From assembly GCA_014359885.1 (NCBI GenBank), contig JACIYN010000037.1:1-32698 (forward strand): a DNA stretch of 32,698 nt. Reading direction: 5' to 3'. Shown piece after piece: positions 14,955 through 22,587 of the stretch. Below the pieces are notes generated by a model. It did no database searches, was not told the DNA's origin, and saw nothing but the letters and a program-made list of their open reading frames with translations. The position numbers and the translations under genes were made by a program. Source of the stretch: Desulfacinum sp. Lineage in GTDB: Bacteria; Desulfobacterota; Syntrophobacteria; Syntrophobacterales; DSM-9756. Within the stretch, counting starts at the first letter, position 1, and each line of letters begins with the position of its first letter.

Positions 14955-17099
14955 ATGTCCCGCCTGGCAGGCCTTGCGCGCAGAGTGTTCCGGTTGACTT
15001 TGTTCTTGATCCTTTTGGTCGTTTGCTGCCCCGTTTCGGCCCCGTCGTCGAATCTTGAAGGAGCGCAGGGAAATGTTCACCCTCAGGGAGCCTCCGCCCT
15101 GGAGGGCACCCAGGGACAGGGTCCAACCGTCGACTTGTCAGCCTTGGAAGGCACCGCCGGGCACTCGACGGACCCGCCGCTGAACGACGGCATCGTCTGT
15201 CAACCCGGCAGCCCCTGCACCGAGACGGCCACCCATGTGCCGTTGCGTGTCCTCCCGAGGCCATTCTCCAACATCTATCGCGAGGCCGTCGTGGACCAGG
15301 AAGCCGTGGTTCTGGCCAATGTGCCGGCCTTCAAGCCCCTTTACGTTTTCGACCGCCGCGGCATTGATTACTCGAAACCCGACTCCCCCCAAGGCTGGTA
15401 TCAGGTCGGTCGGGCACGCACGGCCCCTGAGGGCTGGCTCCAGGCTAAGGATGCCCTGGAATGGCGCCAGGCTCTCCTGGTCTCCTACACGCACCCCGGA
15501 AACGAGCTGGAAGGGCGCAGTCCCGTGCTCATGTTCCGCGATCTGGCTTCCCTTAAGGCCATTGTCGATGACATGGACATGAGCAGCCGGGCTAGGGCCC
15601 TTTACGACGCCATCTCCGCTGGAGAGATTCCCGACCAGATCGTCAGCATGGAACCCAAGCGCTTTGTGGATATCACCAAGCGGTTTTATGTCCTGCCCAT
15701 CTTGCAGTGGAGCCAGGAGCAGATCAACGGGGACGATGTTCGGTTCTTGCAAATCGCCGCGGCTGTCCCCGGTGCCCGGGGTGCGGACACCGTCCGAAAC
15801 CCCGACTATTTGGAACAGGCACGGGTGGGGCGGGGCCAAGGCGGCACCGTGCTCAAGGACGTCAAGGCCGACATCGTTTTTGTCGTCGACACGAGTCGCA
15901 GTATGCAGCCTTTTATCGATATGACGCGTGAGGCCGTCAAGGAGATGAGTCGGCGCTTCAGCGCCGAGACGGCCGACCGGTTTCGGTTCGGCCTGGTGGT
16001 TTTCCGCGACTCTTTGAAGGTCGCCCCCCAGCTCGAATACGAGGCCCGGAACTTGACCCCCGAATTGGTGAGCGCCCGGGATCTGGTCGATCTCATTGCA
16101 CAACAAGGCGGCGCCACAGCGGTAGGGAGCGTGGATTACGCCGAGGAAGTCTTCGCCGGCGTGGACTTGGCCCTGCATTCCAAGTGGCGTGAGGGAGCTC
16201 TTCGCTTCGTGATCCTCATCGGAGACGCCAGTTCCCACCCCAAGGGCCACCCCCAAAACACCACGGGCAAGGATGAAGTGGATCTGCGGCGGGAGTACGA
16301 CGACGCCCAGGTGCACCTTTTCGCCATCCATTTGCTGGATCCGCGGGCTAAAGAGGACCATCCCCGCGCCCAGGCGCAATTCGCACACCTGGCACGAGTC
16401 CGCGGCACCGAATCCAGCTCGGCCATCAAGGACGTCAATGCCTTTGAAGAAGATGAGTACCGCACGCTGGTGGAACACCTCACCGAACGCATCACCGCCT
16501 TGTTGAGTCAGACCATGGGGGACGGGGCCATCCAGGAGGCGGCGCCGCTGGCCGAGTTCGACAAGCTTTGGGAAGCGGCCCTCATCGAGTACGTGGGCAA
16601 GGAGGCCCATCCGCCCAAGGACATCGTGGCCTGGACCTTGGACCGCGACCTGATGAACCCGGCCAACAAGGCCTTGGAAGTGCGCGTCCTGGTCACCCGC
16701 GAGCAGCTTTCCACTCTGGCCCAAACCCTGGACCAGGTTGTCCAGGCCCTCATGCGCGCCGAGGTCACCCAGGGCCAGTTCTTCGATGCCCTCCAGAGCG
16801 TGGCCGGTCAGGCCATGAAGCGCCCCGAGGATTTGGGCGGAGCCGTTCGCCTGGCGGACACCGGCCTTCTGCCGTCTTTTATCCAGAGCCTGCCCTATAA
16901 GAGCGACATCCTGGCCCTGACGGAGGAAATGTTCGCCAGCATGACGGCTGAGCAGCGTTCGCAGTTGGAATGGAGCATTCTGGCCAAACTCGATCAGTAC
17001 CGTACCATCAACGAACAGGTGGACGCCTGGTTCCGCATCAATGAGACCGATCCGGATTCGGACATGGTCTATCCCCTGCACTTGGACTATCTCCCCTAG
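14955..17099 (+). CDS. exported VWA-domain protein, PpkA sensory-domain-like but without a kinase
   Basis: A 714-residue protein, probably periplasmic. An N-terminal hydrophobic segment (~12-29) is a signal peptide or anchor. Next come three imperfect LEGxxG repeats in a low-complexity linker (~33-75), then an SH3-like region (~95-175: 'VPLRVLPRPFSNIYRE', 'YVFDRRG', 'GWYQVG', 'GWLQAKDALEWRQ'). A von Willebrand A domain (~305-510) has a metal-site DTSRS at 312-316 and 'LIGDASS' near 424. The C-terminal ~200 residues are helical. The SH3-like plus VWA arrangement resembles, from memory, the periplasmic half of PpkA, the type VI secretion threonine kinase. There is no kinase domain here. The start at 14955 has AAGGAGG. 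It heads the cluster; the ABC ATPase gene follows 8 bases later. Confidence 0.82.
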   Translation: MSRLAGLARRVFRLTLFLILLVVCCPVSAPSSNLEGAQGNVHPQGASALEGTQGQGPTVDLSALEGTAGHSTDPPLNDGIVCQPGSPCTETATHVPLRVLPRPFSNIYREAVVDQEAVVLANVPAFKPLYVFDRRGIDYSKPDSPQGWYQVGRARTAPEGWLQAKDALEWRQALLVSYTHPGNELEGRSPVLMFRDLASLKAIVDDMDMSSRARALYDAISAGEIPDQIVSMEPKRFVDITKRFYVLPILQWSQEQINGDDVRFLQIAAAVPGARGADTVRNPDYLEQARVGRGQGGTVLKDVKADIVFVVDTSRSMQPFIDMTREAVKEMSRRFSAETADRFRFGLVVFRDSLKVAPQLEYEARNLTPELVSARDLVDLIAQQGGATAVGSVDYAEEVFAGVDLALHSKWREGALRFVILIGDASSHPKGHPQNTTGKDEVDLRREYDDAQVHLFAIHLLDPRAKEDHPRAQAQFAHLARVRGTESSSAIKDVNAFEEDEYRTLVEHLTERITALLSQTMGDGAIQEAAPLAEFDKLWEAALIEYVGKEAHPPKDIVAWTLDRDLMNPANKALEVRVLVTREQLSTLAQTLDQVVQALMRAEVTQGQFFDALQSVAGQAMKRPEDLGGAVRLADTGLLPSFIQSLPYKSDILALTEEMFASMTAEQRSQLEWSILAKLDQYRTINEQVDAWFRINETDPDSDMVYPLHLDYLP

Positions 17100-17107
17100 G
17101 GCCGGCC

Positions 17108-17866
17108 ATGCTCCACATGAGGGAACCGATGGTCCGCCTGGAGGGACTGGTCAAGACGCGCAGCCAGAACGACAGCGTTTTCGAGCTGCATGTGCCCCAT
17201 TTCCGCGTGGAGCCGGGGAGCATGGTGGCCGTCGTGGGAGAGAGCGGCTGCGGCAAGAGCACGCTCCTGGATCTTCTGGCCCTGGTCATGGCCCCCACGC
17301 GGGTGGAGCGATTCGAGATTGCAATTTCCCCGACGGCCCCGCCCTGCGATGCCGCCGGCCTGTGGCGCCGGGGCGACGAAGCGGCCTTGGCGGCCTTGCG
17401 CCGGGAGCATTTCGGCTACATTCTTCAGACCGGCGGACTTCTGCCGTTCCTATCCGTGCGCAGTAACGTGGAACTCCCCGGAGCCATCAACGGCGGCCGC
17501 CCTCCCTCCCGTTCCATCCAAGCCCTGGCGCGGGGTCTGGGGATCGAGTCCTGCCTGGACCGCATGCCGTCTTCCCTGTCCATCGGTCAGCGCCAGCGGG
17601 CGGCCATTTTGCGCGCCTTGGCCCATGGGCCGCGCCTGGTGTTGGCGGATGAACCGACGGCCGCCGTGGACAAGGCCAGAGCCCGGACCATCATGGATGA
17701 CATGCACCGGTTGGCCCGGGAACAACGAACGGCTGTGGTCGTGGTAACCCACGACATGGATCTGGTCCTGGATCTGGCGGACGCGGTCTACTCCTTCGAT
17801 CTCCAGGTTCTTTCGGCCACCGAGACCCGGTCTGTCTGCCGGCCTGTGACGGGAGGAAAGCCATGA
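17108..17866 (+). CDS. ABC transporter ATPase, TagT/LolD/MacB-like
   Basis: A 252-residue cytoplasmic ATPase of the family that works with FtsX-type permeases. Walker A 'GESGCGKST' is at 44-52, the Q-loop at 'YILQTGGLLPFL', the signature 'SLSIGQRQRAA' near 156 (LSIGQ instead of LSGGQ), Walker B 'LVLADEPTAAVD' near 177, and the switch histidine in 'VVVTHD' near 214. These members use ATP for mechanical work across the envelope rather than classical import. An alternative ATG at 17129 has the better site GAGGG and begins like other ATPases of this type. The stop overlaps the permease start as ATGA. In P. aeruginosa the equivalent protein in this gene context is TagT. Confidence 0.92.
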   Translation: MLHMREPMVRLEGLVKTRSQNDSVFELHVPHFRVEPGSMVAVVGESGCGKSTLLDLLALVMAPTRVERFEIAISPTAPPCDAAGLWRRGDEAALAALRREHFGYILQTGGLLPFLSVRSNVELPGAINGGRPPSRSIQALARGLGIESCLDRMPSSLSIGQRQRAAILRALAHGPRLVLADEPTAAVDKARARTIMDDMHRLAREQRTAVVVVTHDMDLVLDLADAVYSFDLQVLSATETRSVCRPVTGGKP

Positions 17867-19698
17867 GCCACCCGCATAGTCCCCTCCGCCGGATCCCGCT
17901 GCTGGCCGCAGCCCATCTCCGGCATGAGTGGATTCTGACCTTGTGCCTGGTCATCGCCCTGGCTGCGGTCATCGCCCCCCTTCTGGTCCTGCTGGGCCTG
18001 AAGCACGGCACCATCCGAACCCTGCGCCAACGCCTCGTCCAAGACCCCGTCTTCCGGGAAATCCGCCCGACCCAGACGCGCGCCTTTCACCCCCAGTGGT
18101 TTGCGGATGTCGCCGCCTGGCCGGACGTGGCCTTCCTCGTCCCCACCATTCTGCCCCTGTCTTCGGTCATCACCGTGGTTCTGCCCCAGACCGGAAAAAC
18201 CGCCCTCTTCGATCTCATCCCCACGGCCTCAGGCGATCCGCTGATCCTGGAAAACGGGGGCATCATCCCCGACGACGGCTGGGTGGTCCTCACGGCAGAA
18301 GCCGCCCGACTTGCCGGCGCGGAACCCGGTGAGGAACTGGCGGTTCGGATCACCAGAGCCCGGGGCGGCCGGGGCGAGGCCGTGGAGGCCCGCCTACGGG
18401 TGGCGGCCGTATTGGATGAACGCGCGGGATCCCTGCCGCGGGTCTATGCACCTCTTGACTTCGTGCTGGACGTGGAAGCCTACAAGGAGGGTTATGCCGC
18501 CCCTGGCCGCGGATGGCCCGGCGAGGTCCCCACGCCTTACCCAAGCTTCGACGGCGCGGTCCTCCTCTTGCCGGAACCGCTGCCCCCCATTGTGAGATCA
18601 GGTCTGGTCATTAACACGGGCTTCGGCCGGATGGAGCAGATCGACGGCGAGCGGGTTCGGGAGCTGCTGGGCCTGGCTCCGCCGGAAGGACTGGCTTGCT
18701 ACGAGCTGACGGCACCAGCCTCTCCGGTGACCCTATCGAGCCTTCGGGCCGTGGAGCAAAAGCTGCGTGGCTACAAGCGGGTCCTGCTGCCCTATGCCCG
18801 GGACATCGTCCTTGAGGTCGGCGAGCGTCGTCTCCATCCCGTGGGCCTGTCCCTGGACGAAGCGCAAGCCGCGCTCCTGGGCTGGACCGCGACACCCTGG
18901 CCCGGCCTTTCAGGCCTTTCCAAAAAAGGAGGCGTGCCGCCCTGCCTCTGGCCGGCCGCCGAAAATCCCGCCATGGGAGAAACCATCGAAGTGCGCGCTC
19001 CCGGCACGACGGAACTCTCTTTCCCTGTCCGCATCGCCGGAAAAACCTCCCTGGATCGCCCCATACTGCCCGCGGACCTTATGGGAGTGCTGCGGACCGC
19101 CAGCCGGAGAACCGTGACCTTTGACCCCACGACGCGCACGTTCCAGATGGCCCGGGGGGGATACAGGGGCTTTCGCCTCTATGCAAGGACCATCGACGAC
19201 GTTCCGGGGCTTTACCGCCGGCTCAAGGACCAGGGAGTGGCTGTGGCGGCCGAGGTGGAGGCCATCGAGCGCATCCGGGTCCTGGACCGGGGCCTATCCC
19301 GTCTGCTCTGGCTCATCGCCGTCCTGGGGGTGGTCGGCGGCTCCGGGGTGCTTGTCTCCAGCCTGTACGCGGCCGTGGATCGTCTCCGGCGGGACCTGGG
19401 GGTGCTCCGGCTCCTGGGCTTCGCGCGCGGACACGTCTTTTTCTTCCCCGTGGCGGAAGGCTTCATGATCGCGGCCTTGGGGCTCGCCGCCGGATTCGGC
19501 GGCTACGCGGCCCTGGCCGGGGTCATCGGCCGCAGCTTCGCCATGGACCTGGCCCCTGGCGAGGCCTTTTGCCTCCTGCCGGGCTCCCATGTTCGACTCT
19601 TTTGTCTTTCCACCTTTGTCCTGGCAGGCCTGGCCTCTCTGGCTGCCGCCTGGCGGGCCACAGGCATCGACCCCGCGGAGGTTATTCGTGAACAGTGA
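17863..19698 (+). CDS. FtsX/MacB-type ABC permease, TagS-like
   Basis: A 611-residue inner-membrane protein with the layout of mechanotransmission permeases: one membrane helix near the N-terminus (~23-46), a very large periplasmic region (~47-480), then three C-terminal helices (~484-508, ~528-552, ~580-600). 'RRDLGVLRLLGFARGHVFFF' is the cytoplasmic coupling segment that contacts the ATPase. The periplasmic region at over 400 residues is longer than the ~200 of MacB, leaving room for binding to the SUMF1-like protein, lipoproteins or VWA protein. It starts in the ATGA overlap with the ATPase gene with a GGGAGG site upstream, and its end overlaps the SUMF1-like gene by 11 bases. Confidence 0.88.
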   Translation: MSHPHSPLRRIPLLAAAHLRHEWILTLCLVIALAAVIAPLLVLLGLKHGTIRTLRQRLVQDPVFREIRPTQTRAFHPQWFADVAAWPDVAFLVPTILPLSSVITVVLPQTGKTALFDLIPTASGDPLILENGGIIPDDGWVVLTAEAARLAGAEPGEELAVRITRARGGRGEAVEARLRVAAVLDERAGSLPRVYAPLDFVLDVEAYKEGYAAPGRGWPGEVPTPYPSFDGAVLLLPEPLPPIVRSGLVINTGFGRMEQIDGERVRELLGLAPPEGLACYELTAPASPVTLSSLRAVEQKLRGYKRVLLPYARDIVLEVGERRLHPVGLSLDEAQAALLGWTATPWPGLSGLSKKGGVPPCLWPAAENPAMGETIEVRAPGTTELSFPVRIAGKTSLDRPILPADLMGVLRTASRRTVTFDPTTRTFQMARGGYRGFRLYARTIDDVPGLYRRLKDQGVAVAAEVEAIERIRVLDRGLSRLLWLIAVLGVVGGSGVLVSSLYAAVDRLRRDLGVLRLLGFARGHVFFFPVAEGFMIAALGLAAGFGGYAALAGVIGRSFAMDLAPGEAFCLLPGSHVRLFCLSTFVLAGLASLAAAWRATGIDPAEVIREQ

Positions 19699-21373
19699 CG
19701 GATCGAAGAAGTGGCTGCCAACCGCAGCATGTCTCATCCTGGCGGTGTTCCTTGTGTCGACGGCCCCGGCGCGGGCCGATATGCCACCGCAAAGCCCCTA
19801 CAATCCCAAACCGGCCGAGGGTGATTTGATTCTCCCCTTGCCGGAGAACGCCCAGATGGTCTTCCGGCGCATCCAGGTTCCGGGTACGGGCTTCTGGGGG
19901 GACCAGAGACGCATCATCCAGATCGGCGATGTTTCGGGAGGGATCTTCGAGGGACTTCAACGCACCCAGATCAGCGGATCATTCCCGTCGGGCCGGGACG
20001 GTACCTGGGAGATCATCCTGGGCAAGTACGAGCTGACCCGGGGCCAGTTTGCCGCCGTCATGGGCATGGAAGCCTTGTTGGCAGCCAGCAGCGATCCCGA
20101 GGTGCAGAGCCTCCCGACCCTGCAGGGGCGGAGCCTGCGCGAGGCCCTCATGAAGCCCCTCACCTATGTGGGCCACGGCGATGTTCTTGAATTCATTCGC
20201 CGTTACAACCAGTGGCTTTTTGACCCGGCCCACCCCGAACGTGCGGAATCCCTGCCCAAGGTGGACGGCGTGCCGGGCTTTGTGCGCCTGCCCACCGAAG
20301 ACGAGTGGGAATATTGCGCCCGGGGCGGGTTGGAGGCCATCCAGGCGGGAACCTTCGACGACAGGTTGCCGTTCCCCGTGGCCCAGGCGGCGGAATTCGC
20401 CTGGCACCTGGGAAATGCCAAGCACAAACTCCGCCCCATTGGGCTGCGGCGACCGGACATCCACGGGTTCCACGATCTTTTCGGCAATGCCCAGGAGATG
20501 ACCGCCGGCCTGTTCCGGCCCGAAATCTGGCAGGGCAAGCCCGGCGGGGTGGCCGTGCGCGGCGGCAGTGTGTCCACCCCCCCGGCCGAACTGCGCAGCT
20601 CCCTTCGCGCCGAGCTGGATGTCTACGCATGGAACCCGGACGCCCGGAGGATGGAAGAGCGCAAATCCTTCAACACCGGTGCCCGCCTGGCCCTCGGGTC
20701 CAACGTGGTGGTCGGCACGGCCCAGAGAAACGAGCTGGAAAAGGAGTACGAGGCCTACAAGGCGGAGCTGCGCCGGACCATGCCCGTGGGCCGCACCTTG
20801 GATAACCTGGTCAGCCAGGCCTCGGTGCAGATCAGCGCCGCCGACCCCGTCATCCAGCGCCTGATCAAGGAAAATCCGCAATTGGCACAGCCCCTTGCGG
20901 CGGTCCAGGACTCGCTCAACAAGGCCAGGGAACGCCTGGAACTGGCCCAGCGCGAGAGCGCCCGCAGCCTGGCCCAGGACGCCGGCCGCAACGGGGTGAA
21001 CCTTTCCGTATACCTGTCGCGCCTGGAACGGTTGGCCGGGACTCTGGAGACCGCCAAGGAGCTCGCAGCCACTTCCACCAGATACCAGGGACAGGTCGCG
21101 GCCGTGGAAAAATCCATGAAGGAATTGGAAGCGGCGACACGCGACCAGCTCCAAGGCTACCGGGATAAGGTGAGCAAACTGGGGGAATACAGCCCCGAGC
21201 ACATGGACTTCGCCTTCACCCAACTCCAAGCCGCGAAGATGACCGAGCGCGAGCGGCTGGTCATGGAGTTGGTCCGCAAACATGTCAAAGCTTACGCCGA
21301 GCAGCGCCGGGCCGACCCGGATGGCTGGCTCCAAGAGTTTCGCAAGCGCTTCAAGGGCTTTGTGGATTCCTAA
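19688..21373 (+). CDS. exported SUMF1/FGE-fold protein with coiled-coil tail, TagR-like
   Basis: A 561-residue periplasmic protein. The N-terminal signal peptide is 'WLPTAACLILAVFLVSTAPA' with cleavage near ARA-D. Residues ~50-350 form a formylglycine-generating-enzyme (SUMF1) fold: 'IILGKYELTRGQFAAVMG', 'RLPTEDEWEYCARGG', 'GNAQEMTAGL', 'VAVRGGSVSTPPAELRSS' and 'SFNTGARLAL'. The paired catalytic cysteines of true FGE, expected after the RGGS motif, are absent, so it is probably a binding protein rather than an enzyme. Residues ~350-561 are largely charged coiled coil. I use the GTG at 19688 (GGAGG six bases upstream), which overlaps the permease gene and places the signal peptide at the N-terminus. 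TagR, a non-enzymatic SUMF1 protein, occupies the same place in the Tag module. Confidence 0.85.
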   Translation: MNSDGSKKWLPTAACLILAVFLVSTAPARADMPPQSPYNPKPAEGDLILPLPENAQMVFRRIQVPGTGFWGDQRRIIQIGDVSGGIFEGLQRTQISGSFPSGRDGTWEIILGKYELTRGQFAAVMGMEALLAASSDPEVQSLPTLQGRSLREALMKPLTYVGHGDVLEFIRRYNQWLFDPAHPERAESLPKVDGVPGFVRLPTEDEWEYCARGGLEAIQAGTFDDRLPFPVAQAAEFAWHLGNAKHKLRPIGLRRPDIHGFHDLFGNAQEMTAGLFRPEIWQGKPGGVAVRGGSVSTPPAELRSSLRAELDVYAWNPDARRMEERKSFNTGARLALGSNVVVGTAQRNELEKEYEAYKAELRRTMPVGRTLDNLVSQASVQISAADPVIQRLIKENPQLAQPLAAVQDSLNKARERLELAQRESARSLAQDAGRNGVNLSVYLSRLERLAGTLETAKELAATSTRYQGQVAAVEKSMKELEAATRDQLQGYRDKVSKLGEYSPEHMDFAFTQLQAAKMTERERLVMELVRKHVKAYAEQRRADPDGWLQEFRKRFKGFVDS

Positions 21374-21403
21374 ACCACTCGACTACTGCAAGGAGGAACG
21401 ATC

Positions 21404-22048
21404 ATGAGAGCTGTCAAGAGAATGGGAGCCGTCGCGCTCGTACTGGCGCTTCTCACGGGCTGCGCCGGCACGTCGGACCAGACGCGGACCAAGGCCGAAG
21501 GTGCGGGCGTGGGCGCCCTTGTGGGCGGACTTCTGGGCTACGCCATAGGCGACGGGCGCGGGGCCGTCATCGGGGCCGCCCTAGGGGCAGGAGCCGGTTA
21601 CCTGGTGGGCAACGAAGTCGCCAAACGCAAGAAAGCCTACGCCACCACCGAGGAATTCCTCGACGCGGAAATCGCCAGCACCCAGGAATATAACGAGACG
21701 GCCGTTGCCTACAACAACAGGCTTATGAAAGACATCAAGGCCTTGGAAAAGGAATGCGCGGCCCTGAGGGCGAAATACGACAAGGGACAAGTGGACAAGA
21801 AGACGCTTCTGGCCAGGAGCGACGCCCTGCAGAAGAAGATCGACGACGCCAAAAAACTGGAGGAGACGCTGGCCAAGGAACTGGAGGTCCAGACGGCCAT
21901 CCTGGCGCAGGAAAAGAAAAGCCGGCCCGCGGATGACCAGTACATCGCACGCCTGGAAAAGGAAGTGGCCGCCCTCCAGAAGAACCTGGACAAACTTCGG
22001 GAAGGAAGTTCGCAACTGGCCCAAATCGATCAGAGGTTGTCCGTATGA
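21404..22048 (+). CDS. glycine-zipper coiled-coil lipoprotein
   Basis: A 214-residue lipoprotein. The lipobox LLTGC puts the lipidated cysteine at residue 20; the next residue is Ala, which favours sorting to the outer membrane. Residues ~32-70 are a glycine-zipper segment ('GAGVGALVGGLLGYAIGD' and 'GAALGAGAGYLVGNEVA') that can insert in or associate with membranes. Residues ~85-210 are a long charged coiled coil. A strong AGGAGG site lies at 21391-21396. In the Tag module the outer-membrane lipoprotein TagQ sits beside TagR, so this gene or the next is the positional equivalent; the sequence relation to TagQ is not established. Its stop overlaps the next start as ATGA. Confidence 0.85.
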   Translation: MRAVKRMGAVALVLALLTGCAGTSDQTRTKAEGAGVGALVGGLLGYAIGDGRGAVIGAALGAGAGYLVGNEVAKRKKAYATTEEFLDAEIASTQEYNETAVAYNNRLMKDIKALEKECAALRAKYDKGQVDKKTLLARSDALQKKIDDAKKLEETLAKELEVQTAILAQEKKSRPADDQYIARLEKEVAALQKNLDKLREGSSQLAQIDQRLSV

Positions 22049-22587
22049 AGGCACCCACACTTTTCCTGATGGCGATGGCATTGGCCCTGCTGGCCGGTTG
22101 CGCGGGTCAACACGATCCGAGGACGGGCGGCTTCTTCGGCGGAGTGGCGGGCCTGAGCGGCGGCGGATACGAGAAGCGGATCCAGGAGCGGGAGGCGAGG
22201 CTGGAACAGCTTCGCGCCATCCAGAGGGAACTGGACGCCGAGAAGGGGCAACTGGAGGCGCAGAAGTCCCAAGCGTACGCCAAAGTGCAGCAAGACAAGG
22301 CCAAGGTGGATGCCATGCAAGCCGACATCGCTGCCTTGGATAAGAAAATCAAAGCCTTGTCTTCTCAAGGGGACGTGGATCAGAAGCGGGTGGCCCAGAT
22401 GCAGAAACGCCTGGAGGATCTCAAGACCGGCCTGAAACGCCAGGAGTCATCCTTGGACGCCTTGGAAGGCAGCGGCCTGGGAGATTCCGAGGTGGACCTG
22501 CGCAGAAAGCAACTGGAGGCCCAGCGGGATGCCCTTCGCAAGGAATACGACCTGCTCATGAAGATGCAGATGGAGCTGGCCCAGTGA
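22045..22587 (+). CDS. coiled-coil lipoprotein
   Basis: A 180-residue lipoprotein with lipobox LLAGC (C19) and Ala at the next position, as in its neighbour, so also likely in the outer membrane. A short Gly-rich stretch ('GGFFGGVAGLSGGGY') is followed by an almost unbroken coiled coil (~42-180) rich in Lys, Glu, Gln and Ala. It may be a shortened paralogue of the preceding lipoprotein or its partner in a hetero-oligomer. It starts in an ATGA overlap, and its TGA stop overlaps the GTG start of the protease gene, so lipoproteins and protease are likely made in fixed proportion. Confidence 0.82.
   Translation: MKAPTLFLMAMALALLAGCAGQHDPRTGGFFGGVAGLSGGGYEKRIQEREARLEQLRAIQRELDAEKGQLEAQKSQAYAKVQQDKAKVDAMQADIAALDKKIKALSSQGDVDQKRVAQMQKRLEDLKTGLKRQESSLDALEGSGLGDSEVDLRRKQLEAQRDALRKEYDLLMKMQMELAQ

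Noticed and set aside
15015..15035. lipobox in the VWA protein (LVVC)
   Set aside because: Valine at the -1 position does not fit signal peptidase II; a Sec signal or anchor is more likely.
15138..17081. 647-codon minus-strand frame opposite the VWA gene
   Set aside because: Same antisense-shadow composition, no ribosome-binding site or family motif; the VWA gene on the plus strand is well supported.
17863..21373. ordinary MacB-type drug or LolCDE lipoprotein transporter
   Set aside because: There is no MacA or LolC/E partner, the periplasmic region is much larger, and the SUMF1-like, lipoprotein and VWA neighbours match the Tag signalling context better.
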